Shown here piece by piece: positions 33,151-45,393 of a DNA stretch of 64,000 nt; within the stretch, counting starts at the first letter, position 1; each line of letters opens with the position of its first letter. Source of the stretch: Codonopsis lanceolata (taxonomy: Eukaryota > Streptophyta > Magnoliopsida > Asterales > Campanulaceae). The notes under the pieces are model-generated. The model ran no database searches. It was not told the origin of the DNA and was given only the letters and a program-made list of their open reading frames with translations. Made by a program: the position numbers and the translations under genes. Location: the NCBI GenBank assembly GCA_013146195.2, contig CM028378.1:9601350-9665349 (forward strand), given 5' to 3'.

Positions 33151-36100
33151 TTCTGTTATTGGCTGCAGGGACATCTATGTTTCGTTGGACTGTTGATGAT
33201 GTTGGAGGGGAGACCCTTCAATTGCAGTAAAGTTTGAGCTTGATTGTAGGTTATTCCTCCACGAGTCCTAAAATTTAACTAAAATTAATTTTGTCATTAA
33301 AGAAATTAACTTTTAAATGTGCAGTTGCATATGTTCCTGAGATGCACTTTTAGTCCAAGAAGTGTGTTGATCAGCTCAGGTCCCAAGGTATACTTATATT
33401 GTGGCAATGTATCCCCCACATTTATTCAAATATTCATCAATATGCTAGCAACCTCAAAAAACATAGTTACAACTTGAATCAAAGGCACTCAAAAGGAAAA
33501 GGAGAAAAAAGTTAAAATGAAAACTCATTGTTTAGTTCATATTGTTAAATTGTATCATTTTCCAATTAACATATCTGCTTTGTTTCATGGTGCAGGTTGA
33601 CAAGGCGTAGTTGGCTATGCCAGTAATTCTAGCCGAGCCTTCGGCACTCGCATGGCTTTTACATGCTCAATTATGCCTTGACCTTCCTCAATTTTGAAAT
33701 GTCTCTCTTCAGTAAAGAGAACTTTAGACAAGGTCAGTTTGATCTCTCATTTTTCTCTCTCTTTCCCAGTTTCCTATCAAGCTTTTGAATTCAAATTTTA
33801 TAAGTTTTTCTTCTTTTTGCCTCAGGGCGGCCTGTCTGGATATGTATTCTGACATAAAGTCGCCGCTGGAATCGAGCCATAACATCTGCAAGCTTTATCG
33901 CCGCCAGGCCTTCTACAAACTTTCACTTCCCCATTTGTCGCCATTAAAGAATAAAGACTGACTTTATAATATGTAAGTTACTCTCAAGAATCTGTGTATT
34001 GTTTGGTACCTATGCCAGTTTCTACATTGAAGAGTAAGTTTCTCTTTCTTCGTCTGATTTCCATCTCTCTAAAATTCGGGTAGGGTGGTGTGTGGGTACT
34101 TTCTTCCCGGCCTATGAAGAACAAACAAAAGCATATATCTTCTGTTGGTTTTGAGTTTGAGTTTCAAATTCATATCGGAGGGTAGAGGGTTTAATTGTGC
34201 ACTTTGCATATATCACTTATGAATCTTTGGTTTTTCGATTTGAAATTACCGGAAAATCTGTGGCTGTTTGGTTACTGTTTAGAACATTATATTATGTCTG
34301 CTTTTCCATAACTTGGTTAATGTTTAAATTAGTGCTACGAATTATTTTCGTGTTACATACTTTTTATCTTACACATTTGATGTTTATTTCATCTTTATTT
34401 TTTGTGATTGGTAAAATTTGTATATTTTTATCACCTTTCTTCCTTCGAATCTCTACCCACCGAAGCTTTCCTCAAATTGGCCTTTCCCTTCTTTCAGGTA
34501 TCTTCTCCTTTTCAAATCAAAAAGCTTTTAAGGGCTTGCATTTCCTTGTGGGAAGACATTTAGCTTTCTGATTCCGCATTATGGTTTGATATTCTCTCTT
34601 GCTCATGAATGTCACCTTTTTCAATGTCCTCCGATCTTCTTTCCAAATCTTATGACTTATGTTGGAGTCTCCTTAGTATCCGTTAATCTACTCTTTGGTT
34701 CTATGCTTTGACCCACATGATGGAAGAGTCAATGGGTTCTTGGACTTTAAAGTACATCGTTTCTTCCATAAACTTTGAGATCTTTGGCCTTGACTAAGCT
34801 CTTGGACTTTCAAAGATCAGTTAGGACAGTAGATGCCCATAAAATTTCACAATCTACAAAGGCATTTATCATATTTAGGTGGCCACAATTTATGAGGTAC
34901 AATTAAATTTAGTTTTTTTAGAAAAAAAGATGGTATACTAACAACTCTATAGGGCATGCAATCTTAAATTCAGTTATTTATGTCTATTTTTAGAGTTATG
35001 AAGTGTCATTCTGTTGTAGGTAAATTGAATTTTTCCTATAACTTTTTTGAGTTTGTTTTACAGCTCTCCTTCCCAATTGATGCAGGTGAGTTAGAAGATT
35101 ATATATACATCAAGCTCTCATCCTCACTCGGCTATCTGTAAGTTTTCTCTTCATCTTTCTCTCTAAAATTTGTGTATTTGTTGTGTGTTTGGTTTCTTGA
35201 GCTTAAGCATCAAATTGTCAATGATCAAATTTTCTTTGTTTTTTAGGTTAATTTTTTTTCACTTTTAACTTTAATCCTATTTCTCTCTTTTGCAGAAATC
35301 GCGACCGAGGTAATCTTCTCAGGACGAAATTTCAGAAATCCAGACCGACGTATTTTTTCTTTCTTCCTCCTCTTTCGATTTCTTTATCTCTCCCCCGATC
35401 CCTTTTCTTCTCTCTTGCATCAGTTGAATTATCAGTTGAGTAGTTTAAAGAATTTTCTTTCTTGGATCTGCAACTCTACATCAAGTAATATTTACTTATT
35501 TTTTTTATACAATAGTTGTTACTTGAGTTTGGAATAGGTTCTTTCTTTTGATTTCTTTTTGATTTCTTTTCGATTTTGATTTCTTTTTGGTTCAAATTGA
35601 CTCGAGCCTATATAATATGATTGAATCCATGATTTTTGTTATATTCAATATTGGACAATATGGGATTGATGGTTATGTCAATCCGAAAGTAGTTCTTGAA
35701 TTTTTGAGAAAGTAGATTGTTTTGTTGCTCTCTAATGAGTAATAAACTTTTGAACTTTATTTAGTGATAAAAAGTAAAATAAAATGGACAAGCTGATGCA
35801 TGTAAGCTTGGTTTATGTGAGAAAGTTGATACCTGTAAGCTTGGTTTTCATATAAACGTAATATTCCCCATGAATTTAGCAAGTTCTTAAAATGTTGTGT
35901 TTATCACTGCTGGTCTGTCGGTTGTTCCCGTCTTCACTCAAAGTTGATCTCCGATTGATAGTGTTGTTCTTAAATTTCAGTGAGGGTTCAAATTTTATTT
36001 TATTTTATTATGTTACTCTTCTGATTTATTTGTCAATTTTATTTCACTATTGATTATATCAATTTTATTTGTTTATCTTTGTACATTGGAATTAGATTAA

Positions 36101-36735
36101 TTTACTTGCTCACGTTTGATTTTCACTTGGTTCTACTTCTTAATATTGGTACGCTGATATGGTTCACGTGAAAATATTATCAATACTGTTTGTTTTGTGA
36201 TTTTATTTCTTATTATTTTCAATTTATATCCATTCAGTGATATACTTGAGATGTTATCCCTCTCTATTTTTCTTATTCAAGCTCTTCAGAGACAATTGAT
36301 GGTACAAGGAAGAAGATTTACAAGTATTTTTTGAAACATGTGGAATCCACTGCAACTGTATTTGGCAATGCCTCACAATCATCACCAACAACAGATATCA
36401 AAACTAGCTAGAAGATGGCTATGCATTAATTTGTACATAATTCTTAATGATATGTGTTCCCAGTTATGTATATAAGTTACAGAAGGTTGATGTATATATG
36501 AATTGGTGTTTATAATCTATATATCTATACATATGGATTGTTTATTTGTATATTTTTGATTCTATCTAACAAACTTCATTACAAATTATAGGAAACTACC
36601 ATTGTCTCGAGTTTTGTTTCAGTCCTAAATGTCTCAACGATTGATGAAATTTTTGTTTTCATATAGTGTACTCACAAAATTTTTATTTGATTGTATTTTT
36701 TATAAAATCCGTGCATCGCACGGGTGAGATACTAG
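33151..36735 (+). mobile_element. Helitron 3' end with probable body (5' end not found)
   Basis: The 3' terminus has a 6-bp-stem hairpin CCGTGC ATC GCACGG (36709-36723), then GTGAGATACTAG|T with CTAG at 36732-36735, a classic plant Helitron end. Upstream lie leader/intron-like blocks with GTAAGTTTCTCTTTCTTCGT (about 34033) and CTGTAAGTTTTCTCTTCATC (about 35137). An exon-like tail (about 36285-36410) reads SSETIDGTRKKIYKYFLKHV and ends in TAG. These look like captured gene pieces. The start is arbitrary. Confidence 0.45.
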
Positions 36736-37295
36736 TGTATACATAACAAGATAATCAGAAAGTTATAAAGATTTTAGTGCCTATACTAGTGATAATAAAA
36801 AAAGCAGCACGACGCTTGTATTGCTATCCCACAACCTAAACAAAAAAATATTAAAATCAATCAAATCGTCAATAAACTATTCAAATACTCTATAAATCCC
36901 TAAATTATTGTCATGCCTACTTTTTCGTCTATTTAAAAAAAATTATTATTTGTGAATTTTCTTTTTTAGAAAAATATTTTTTTATCAATGTATTCTTATT
37001 TTTTTTCTTAATATGATAGTTCTAAATGCACATGTGCTTTTAAAAAGGCAACATACTATACAAATATTTGTAATCAAGTCACTTATTATTTTTTAATTTA
37101 TGTACCGAATCAAAAAGACAATTTAAAAACGAAGGAAGCAAGTACAGTCCATAACTCGAGTTTTTTATTTATTTAAATGACGACCATACAGTACCCCCAC
37201 ATCTCAATGAAAACATCAAGGGGCTAAAACGCTATTTCAACGCAACTTCATTGTTTTCCCTTCCCCACAACTTCGTAGTTTCCAATTGGCCAAAT
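36736..37295. other. Intergenic DNA, no feature recognised
   Basis: AT-rich, with stops in all frames and no inverted or direct repeats that I can delimit. Confidence 0.5.
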
Positions 37296-38922
37296 TACTT
37301 TTTACCCCAAAAGTTTCTACTAAATCCCAGTTTGCCACCCATATTAATGTTTGTCTCATTTTAGCATTAAAAGATTGTCATTTGTCTCATTTAACCCCCT
37401 CCCGTCTGTTGCCGTTTGAATCAAGATGTTAAATAACACGTGGAAGACCACGTGCGGGTTATTTTCATTTTTTTTTTCATTTGGGCTTAATGAAAGGAAC
37501 CCTAACAACTAGCACCAAAACAGAGCATTGTCATGGTGATACAAAAGATTCATACGGTTAAAGTGTCCTCTCACTTCTTTGTATAATTGTTTATAAATCT
37601 CCATTAATCAAACCTTTAACATTACCATCTAAAAGTGAACTTTCCACTTCTTCAGCTAAGTTTTCCAGAAAATCTGCTTCATTTTCATCCTCTGTGCAAT
37701 TTCTCATCTTGAATTCCCTGCCAACAAATAACAAGCAGTACTATGGTTTTCACTTGTCAGGGTCCCAATTGCCACCGACATCTTTGCATTCCCCACGTTA
37801 ACTGGTCTTTCCCAAGTCAACGTCGCCTTCTGTCGCCCTCTCCATTCTCTTTCTACTTCTCGGCCTACACATTTTCTTGTCTATGCAACCAATACGCTCA
37901 ACACCACCACCAACAAAACCCCTCCAACCACACACCCACAATCAACCATGTCTTTGCCTATAAAATAGGTTTCTCCAACGCCTGGATATCCAGCTCCGAC
38001 AAATTCTTTGCCGATAAATCCGATGCATTGTACGCCAATAAACCCAACACCAGTCCGTGGGCAGACAAATTCTCTGAAAGCATAGTCTGAGCAACCGTGA
38101 GGAGAGAGATAGTGCTTCAATTGGAGATGGCGAAGAGAGTGGGGGATTATGGACGTCAAGATCGGTGATTAAAACCCAATTATCAAACCCAGTAGCAGAG
38201 CATTTCAAACCAAAAAAATGAATTAAGGCCCTAATCGTTCGATTGGTGCATAAAATTGACACCCTAATCTAACCCAGTTGCTAAGCATATACTTCAAACC
38301 AAAGAAGACGACACTGAGCAACTAATATTCTTTCACACTTATTCTCTAACCCAGGAGTGGACTACCATTCCAATTTTGGAACTGAAAACTAAAAGAGAGA
38401 GAAATAGAAAGGGGAATGTGTTAGTGAGAATAATTTGGAGCCATAAATTTTGGGACGGAGATCTCTCCACGTCAACAATGACAGATGAACAAAAAAACTA
38501 GTGAGAAACAACAGAAGAATCAGAAACAAAAACAGCAACAGATGAGCTCATCGACTCCTAGCAGCGTGTAAATGTGAAACTGAAATTGAATTAGGCTTAA
38601 TATTTAGAGTTATGTGAGTTTGTATGATTATGTGAATGTGTTGGAGATGGTGGTGGGTTTGAGAGGAGAGAGACGATGGAGAAAAGAGAGGAAAGAGAAA
38701 ATGAGGGGTGTGTGGGGGTAAACTGGAATTAATGGGTTGGAAAAAGACGAAAATAACCCGTATGTGGTCTTCCACGTGTTATTTAATGTCTTGATTCAAA
38801 CGGCAACAGACTGGAGGGGGTTAAATGAGACAAATGACAACCTTGAATGCTAAATGAGACAAACCTTAGTATAGGTGGCAAACTGAGATTTGATGTAAAT
38901 TTAGGGTTAAAAAGTAATTGCT
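37296..38922. mobile_element. MULE-like element with about 170-bp terminal inverted repeats
   Basis: The left arm (37296-37465) and the inverse of the right arm (about 38750-38922) share TTACTTTTTA, CAGTTTGCCACC, TTGTCATTTGTCTCATTTAA and CCGTTTGAATCAAGA, then TTAAATAACACGTGGAAGAC. Long inverted repeats around a 1.28 kb core without transposase suit a non-autonomous MULE. Core frames on both strands look non-homologous. The arms are diverged (a few percent by eye), and no clean 9-bp target duplication was found. The right end lies about 30 bases before the presumed NMT 5' leader. Confidence 0.7.
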
Positions 38923-39038
38923 AAAAAATATCCTCCCCTTTCTGTTCTTTTTCTCTCTCGCTATACCCCTCCCAGATCTTCGTTGCTCCATTCTTTCTTG
39001 TGAAGTTCGCCTTTGAAGAATCGGCATCCACATATCAG

Positions 39039-39269
39039 GTAAACGTCTCCTCTCTCCAACCTTTAAATCCATTTATTATCAACTCTTTTTATTTACGTAT
39101 CATTTATCTTATTACGTTGTCTCGATTGCTAGATCTGAAGTGGTTAATTTTCACTTTATACTATTTATGATTAGGGTTATATGCCAGTTCGTAGATTGTT
39201 AGATACTCGACGATTTTATCGAACGTTTCCTTGGATTTGAGTAAATTCTTGATTTTCTTGATTTTTCAG
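39039..39269 (+). other. 5' UTR intron of NMT
   Basis: CATATCAG|GTAAACG at 39039 and TTGATTTTTCAG at 39269 bracket a T-rich intron. The second untranslated exon (39270-39297) leads straight to the ATG. The leader upstream (about 38940-39038) has CT-rich, TATA-poor plant promoter character. Confidence 0.6.
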
Positions 39270-39297
39270 ACTATCGAATTTTTAGTTAATTGTGAAT

Positions 39298-40596
39298 ATG
39301 GCCGATAACAACTCACCGGCCGAAAGCCAAAACCCTAATTCCGATGGCAATGTGACTTTGGAAAACGAGAGCGATATTTCTATTGATGCCCTAGCACGAA
39401 AGGTTCAAGAATCTCTTTCTCTTGCCAAGAGGCACAAATTTTGGGAGACTCAGCCTGTTGGTCAGTTCAAGGATCTTGGTGATTCGAGCTTGCCCGAAGG
39501 CCCCATTGAACCTCCGACACCTTTGACTGAGGTCAAGCAAGAGCCGTTTAATCTTCCCAGTCTTTATGAATGGACTACTTGTGACATGGACTTGGTCGAG
39601 ACGTGCACTGAGGTTTATAATCTCCTAACTAATAATTATGTTGAGGACGATGAGAATATGTTTAGGTTTAACTATTCGAAAGAGTTCCTCCAGTGGGCGC
39701 TCCGCCCTCCGGGTTATTTTAGGAGCTGGCATATTGGGGTGCGAGTGAAAAGTTCGAAGAAGTTGGTGGCGTTTATCACTGGGGTGCCTGCAAGAATTCG
39801 GGTGAGAGATAATGTTGTCAGTATGGCTGAGATTAATTTTCTGTGTGTTCATAAGAAGCTTAGATCGAAGAGGCTCGCTCCAGTCATGATTAAAGAGGTG
39901 ACTAGGAGGGTTCACTTGGAGAATATCTGGCAAGCTGCTTATACTGCTGGGGTGGTTCTGCCTACACCAGTGTCAACTTGTCAATATTGGCATAGATCTC
40001 TGAACCCGAAGAAGCTTATTGATGTTGGGTTTTCTAGGCTTGGGGCAAGAATGACAATGAGCCGGACAATAAAGCTCTATAAGTTGCCAGATTCAACCGT
40101 CACACCTGGTTTTAGAAAGATGGAGCTCCACGATGTTCCCGCAGTAACTCGCGTGCTAAGGAATTACTTGCAGCAGTTTATTGTTGCCCCCGACCTGGAT
40201 GAAAATGATGTAGAGCATTGGCTGCTACCAAAAGAGGATGTTGTGGACAGTTTTTTGGTTGAAAGTCCTGAGACTCATGAGATCACTGACTTTTGCAGTT
40301 TTTACACACTTCCCTCGTCAATTCTTGGGAACCAGAACTACACAACTTTGAAGGCTGCTTATTCATACTACAACGTGGCCTCCAAGACTCCATTGCTTCA
40401 ATTGATGAATGATGCTCTTATCGTGGCAAAGCGGAAGGATTATGATGTGTTCAACGCGCTAGATGTTATGCAAAATGAATCTGTTTTGAAGGAGCTGAAA
40501 TTTGGGCCAGGTGATGGGAAACTTCACTATTATCTCTATAATTACAGGGTGAATCACGTCTTAAGACCATCAGAACTTGGGCTTGTGCTCTTGTAG
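39298..40596 (+). CDS. NMT1: Glycylpeptide N-tetradecanoyltransferase (N-myristoyltransferase)
   Basis: Uninterrupted 432-residue reading frame. NMT transfers myristate from myristoyl-CoA to the N-terminal glycine of proteins, directing kinases, small GTPases and calcium sensors to membranes; it acts in the cytosol and at ribosomes. Seen in the protein: an acidic, Ser/Asn-rich N-terminus; HKFWETQPVGQF; the PPGYFRSWHIGVRV substrate-groove region; the first signature EINFLCVHKKLRSKRLAPVM (about residues 178-197); and the second signature KFGPGDGKLHYYLYNYR near the C-terminus, ending GLVLL. The NMT C-terminus forms part of the active site. The length equals the usual plant size (about 430). The start is the ATG at 39298 (MADNNSPAES); the frame extends two codons upstream but has no other ATG. 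Its promoter abuts a MULE. Whether it is NMT1 or NMT2 is not decided; the symbol is by family. Confidence 0.97.
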   Translation: MADNNSPAESQNPNSDGNVTLENESDISIDALARKVQESLSLAKRHKFWETQPVGQFKDLGDSSLPEGPIEPPTPLTEVKQEPFNLPSLYEWTTCDMDLVETCTEVYNLLTNNYVEDDENMFRFNYSKEFLQWALRPPGYFRSWHIGVRVKSSKKLVAFITGVPARIRVRDNVVSMAEINFLCVHKKLRSKRLAPVMIKEVTRRVHLENIWQAAYTAGVVLPTPVSTCQYWHRSLNPKKLIDVGFSRLGARMTMSRTIKLYKLPDSTVTPGFRKMELHDVPAVTRVLRNYLQQFIVAPDLDENDVEHWLLPKEDVVDSFLVESPETHEITDFCSFYTLPSSILGNQNYTTLKAAYSYYNVASKTPLLQLMNDALIVAKRKDYDVFNALDVMQNESVLKELKFGPGDGKLHYYLYNYRVNHVLRPSELGLVLL

Positions 40597-41244
40597 TTTG
40601 AGCTCTGAAATTTGCTTTCCATGGCGCGTTAGTTGATGATTTGTTTTGGCAATGTATGCCGAACTTGACTATTTCAAGGTTGCAACAGTTGCAATGATGA
40701 ATTTTGTTTCTTCGTGAACTTCTCTTTGATAGAGTTTTAAGTGGACTAGTTTTTGTTCTCCAGTTTGTAGTGTTACGAGGAATACCCAAACATCATCTAT
40801 AAACTATCTATCATGGATGTGTTGTGTTGTGTTGTGTTGTTGCAATGATTGCACTAGAGTTTTTTGCTACGTAACATGGTAGTCGTGCCAATGATATGCA
40901 TTTAGTTGTAAAAGCTTGTTACTGATAATGAATTGAAGCCAAGTTTTTTTTTTAAATGACATTTTTAGTAGCTCGTGACACTTTTATGCTTTTATTTTTT
41001 AAAATGGACTCTTTAAATAGAATATCACAAAATAAAATAGTCGACTCTTTGCTCGTAAATTGAGCTGAGTATATGACATAATATTCCCACATCTCTCTCT
41101 CACTCACATAAACATATATTCTGGATTTTCGTCAATTAGTTTTTGACATGTACTTGTAATAGGTTTTGGAGCTCTTGTCCGCATGTAGTAGGTTCCCATA
41201 ATTAGAAGCTTGGTGGTGGTATCTTTCATCCCGCAGATCTCTTA
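40597..41244. other. NMT 3' flank
   Basis: Includes the 3' UTR and a short GTGTT array (about 40820-40841), then AT-rich DNA with CTCTCTCTCACTCACAT (about 41092). No gene seen. Confidence 0.5.
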
Positions 41245-42245
41245 GTGCTTCGTTTGTTATACTCCCTCCGTCCTTAATTTATTGTCCACGCACCGTTTAA
41301 GAAAACTTATTTGACTGGATTATTAATATTGGTTTAATGTGTAGTTTTCTTTAAAGCCCATGTGTATGTGACCCATAATTAAAATAGGGTGAAAAAGTAA
41401 TGATAAAGTGGTAAAAGTGACCTTCTAAAAAGGTAAGTTTCAAAATGGACAATTATTTTGGAACGGACGAAAAAAGAAAGGAGAACGATAATTTAACGAT
41501 AATTTAGGGACGGAGGGAGTAGTTTTTTAAGAGTGACTTTTGGCTTTTAGCCTAAAATAAGTCATATTTAAAATGTTTGTTTCGGTTTATAAGCTAAAAA
41601 TCAATTAGCCTAAAATACCATTTATGCATTAAAAAGCCAAAGTCAAAAAACTAAAATTTTAAGTTTTTTTAGTTTTTTGAAAACACAAAGATTACTATTT
41701 ATTAATAACCTTTTGATTATTACAATCTTACCCTTTCTCATAAATACATAAAAAGTGCTAGGAATATTAATTTTAATATTTTTTAAAAAAATAAGCATTT
41801 AATGTGGGATAATGAATATTATAAATTGTTTATTTATTTTGTTATAGAGTAAATATTTTCAATACTCACATTAAAAATTGGCAAGGGATTAATAAAAATT
41901 AAATGTAAAAGACTACACATAATAATGGTGTAGAAAATAGTTGTATATTTATTTATTGTTTTAAGTAAGATTAAGTAAATAAATATTAATTAAATATTAT
42001 TCCATATTGAGTTTTTAAAGATAAATGTGAGACTTTTTTCCTTAATAAGGGACTAGTTGGTTTGAAAACTTAAGGTTTATGGTCAATTTGTAGTAAATAA
42101 ATAATTTATAACTTATTTAACAAATATACTCATAAGTCGTTTTTCATCAATTGCAACAAACAATTTATCATCAAATCAGTTATAAGTCATTTAGCCAATA
42201 ACCTAAGCTATCAACTATAAGCCACCAGCCACAATAAATGAGCCC
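41245..42245. mobile_element. Harbinger-derived (Tourist-like) MITE, interrupted by a Stowaway
   Basis: TTA (41242-41244), then GTGCTTCGTTTGTTA at the left; at the right GCCACCAGCCACAATAAATG, then AGCCC and TTA (42246-42248). This is a 3-bp TTA target duplication. The left end matches the autonomous element's GTGATCGTTTGTTACAG (58261), and the sequence just after the Stowaway insert (GTTTTTTAAGAGTGACTTTT) continues that match. The right end matches CATCAGCCGCGACAAACGAG (63321-63340). Minus the insert, it is about 741 bp. No coding frame. Confidence 0.8.
41262..41519. mobile_element. Stowaway MITE nested in the Harbinger MITE
   Basis: TA-CTCCCTCCGTCC...GGACGGAGGGAG-TA: perfect 12-bp terminal inverted repeats and a TA target duplication at 41260-41261 and 41520-41521. 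The 258-bp core is AT-rich. Confidence 0.93.
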
Positions 42246-42248
42246 TTA

Positions 42249-43492
42249 GTGTCTTAGTGATAGTGGTACAAGAAAAGCATGCAAGGCGAGGATGGCCATG
42301 TTTGTAAATATATACTCCAATTTGGTGGGAAGAGTCCTATTCTATTTTGTGACATTTCAATTTTAAAATTTATTTTTAAAAATTATCTCTAGAACTTTTA
42401 GCTTTAATCTCCACGTACGCAATAAACATCTTAATTATGATAGTAGTATTTTTATAATTATTATCAACTTTTAATATACAAGTCTTTATGTGAAAAGTGA
42501 AACTGACGAAATATTTTTCATGAGCTTTTGGTTATAGGCTAGGCTTATATTTGTCTGCAAAATTCTCTGTCAATCCCAAAAGTACAACCTCATTTGACAA
42601 ATCAAATTATTTTATGTTGTAGCTATACTTTTTTGTAGTATTTTCTTTTAATTGCATTATAAATATTTTTGTTGTTAGAAATGAGACTACTTTTAAAAGA
42701 AAAGGGATCGAATTTGTGGGTTTTTTTTTCTTCCTTTTTTTGTTTTCGAGGGCTTGGGGGAATAGGGAGCGACTGCCTCGAATTGATCACCCAAGATGTA
42801 AATGGTCTAATTTCTCCTATGCGAGGAACTCCTGGAATGGAGCCAAAAAAAAAAATCAATAATTTTAAATCCTTCTTCATCAGTACGATGACACTTTGGA
42901 TATGAAGGCTAATAAAAAAGTCAAAAAAAAAAAAATTGAACATAATTATGTACATAAACGAGGTTGACCTCTCGGTTCTTGGGATGAGGCAAAAACTCCA
43001 TGCTTTGAGCTTGCTTATTTATCATCATCACAAACAGGAGCACTTGAAACCTTTTGCTCAGAGTACCGAGTTCGGTAGACCCTTAGCACTGATGCTTGCT
43101 CGTGCACTCGTTAGATGATGGATGCAGCAGGGAGAGTTGGTGTAACTTCCATTTTGTGTAATGGTTGGGCGCGTGCCTCTGCTAAGAGAACGGAGGCAGA
43201 TCATTTCTGAATGCCTCTTTGCCATACAGTATGATGATTCATGAGTGATGCACGGCTGAATGAATGATGAAAATGCCCGATCAGTCCAGAATGAATAAAA
43301 ATGTATCAAAGGCTAATCAACCAGCTAACTGCAGAAACCTAGGGCGTTCTCTGGTTGTGCCAAGCATCAATGCCACTGTCCAGAATGCAAATTTTTTTTT
43401 AAAGGGCAAACATGTGAAACGCAGTCCAGAATGCAAGTTTTAAAAAGATATGGCAAACATTTGGAACGCTAGCGGCAAAAAAACTGTGTTTG
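42249..43492. other. Intergenic DNA, no gene recognised
   Basis: AT-rich, with a poly-A stretch (about 42845). The short block 42755-42845 (GGAATAGGGAGCGACTGCCT, then CACCCAAGATGTAAATGGTC) is GC-richer and looks like conserved or transferred DNA, but I cannot assign it. Confidence 0.4.
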
Positions 43493-44238
43493 AGGTAAGG
43501 CTGTGTATGGGCCATAAGCCCGCGGACATTAGCAATGCCCAGTATAGACCCATCAAGAAGCGGGCATTAGATTTAAAAGCCCAGTACTATTGATGAGCCC
43601 ATGAGCATTAGTGGACGTGCTTTCAACGGGCATTAGGCAGGCACGGGCTTCAGTCCATTTGTTTATGTTTTTAATAATTTAACTGTTTTCTCATTCAAAC
43701 TTTGGGCCTCAGCCTTCAGCCCATCAATTCATTCCCATAAACTTTTTTTTCAAACTATTATAATTGCAAATTTGAAATAAAGCATACAATTAAAGTGGAA
43801 GAAAAGGAAGAGAAACAACTAAGTTAAAACATAAGCGATCAAAAAAGATGAAAAAGGCGTTGGATGTGTGAGGTGAGATTCTCTAGAATAACTTGAGAGT
43901 CGGAACCTCATTGGGCCGCCGGCAACTGTTTTCCAAGAAGATGAAGAAGACAAATTGCCGCACCTTACCAATAATACATTAATACTGATGCACAAATTCA
44001 AATTGCAATCTTGCATAAGAATAAAATGATTGAGTAATTATATTTATATATTATAATTTATAACTTATAGTATTATAATATATAAATATAGTAATAGTAT
44101 AATACACATAAATTAAATATATAGGATTTCGTCAAAGACCTATAATTAAAAAAAAATTAAAAAGTTATCATAGAAAAGAACGGACCGGGCCGAACATAAT
44201 GGGCAGGGAGCAACGGAAGGCCAGTAGAGCCCGAAACC
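43493..44238. mobile_element. Candidate non-autonomous hAT element
   Basis: The left end AGGCTGTGTATGGGCC and the inverse of the right end (TAGGGGTGCGGTTTCGGGCT) are loosely similar. The subterminal zones are rich in GGGC/GCCC motifs (GGGCATTAG, GGCAGGCACGGGCTT; GGACCGGGCCG), a habit of hAT elements. TTTGAGGTA and TTTGAGTA flank it, an imperfect 8-bp duplication. A second GGGTCA/GACCC-rich patch follows at 44410-44690 and may be another one. Confidence 0.4.
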
Positions 44239-45393
44239 GCACCCCTAGTTTGAGTACTGCACAAGCAACTTTCCAAACTATCCACCAAGACATGTTTAGA
44301 AGGGGGGGAAAACTATGTTTCAGAAAACTTGCATTTTGCAGGTGGTTGGATTGCATGGTTGTGTTAAAGTTTACCAAACCAAGCCCCATTAGGAAAATAA
44401 TAATAATAATCAGAGCTGGCGATTGGGTGGATCAGATCGGGTATGCAACGAGTCATGACTCGCTACGACCCAAATATTAAACGGGTCAAAATAAATTGGA
44501 TCAAAACGGGTAACATGTCGACCATTCTCACCCCACGTTTTCAGCTAAAAACATGCATTTAAATTAAATAACAGAAAAATATATAGGTCAAAAAAGGCCA
44601 TGGGTCAGGGTGAAGCGAAACAGGTCGCCCCGTTTCAACCCATGAAAATTTTCAAGTCAATTTGGGTGGATTAACAGGTTTTGGGTTGAAATTGCTAATA
44701 ATGGAACGCAACATAATCAAGATGCGACAGAAAAACCTAAATACTCAAGCCCACCACGTTTCAACAGAATGCAATCCAGCTTTTTGCTTAACTTCATTGA
44801 TAGGGCCAAATGCATCTCCTCGGAACTCAGTTCTGCCTTTTCTGTATAAATTCTCCAAGTAATGTTCTGAGTTAAGTCATCATGGATCTTGCTTTAGATC
44901 TCATCTCAACAAGAAAAAGAGGAAAGAAAGCACATTAAAAACATGTTCTTTGGGCATGATCGAGAAACTTTAATCATACAAGAACACTTCTTTTCTTTTT
45001 TTAAGCTTGAGAATCAGTCCAAAGTTATGGAACTTTTTAAATACAAAAAAATACACGTTACGCCGACTCATTGGATTAAAAGCCCCCAACACATTGATTT
45101 TATGTAACACAAATGTTGGGACTTGAAACTAGGATAAACCAACACAAACATCATCCAAGGACCACGATCAAAACATTTCATTGGCTTCCAAACTCTACTA
45201 ATTTTCCCCAGTACTTGTACAAGAGAGCGAATTGGTTTTGCCTCCATGCAATAAATATCACCTCAGCCATCTTAACAAAAGAGCACCCTCCCCTCCACAA
45301 TTTCAAAGAACTTTTTTCTGAATACATAAACAGCAAATTACCGGGCTTACCTGTATCAACTTTACAGGATGCCCCTAAGCCAAGAGAATAACC
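44239..45393. other. Intergenic DNA between convergent genes
   Basis: Contains the GGGT-rich patch (44410-44690) and then the downstream flank of the TRB-like gene, where its 3' UTR should lie (about 44880-45393). No independent coding region seen. Confidence 0.5.

Noticed and set aside
34197..34571. 124-codon Phe/Leu-rich frame
   Set aside because: T-rich Helitron-like intron or leader DNA. Hydrophobicity comes from poly-T content and no motif is seen.
45113..45391. 92-codon plus-strand frame
   Set aside because: Lies in the 3' region of the TRB gene on the opposite strand. No homology or start context.
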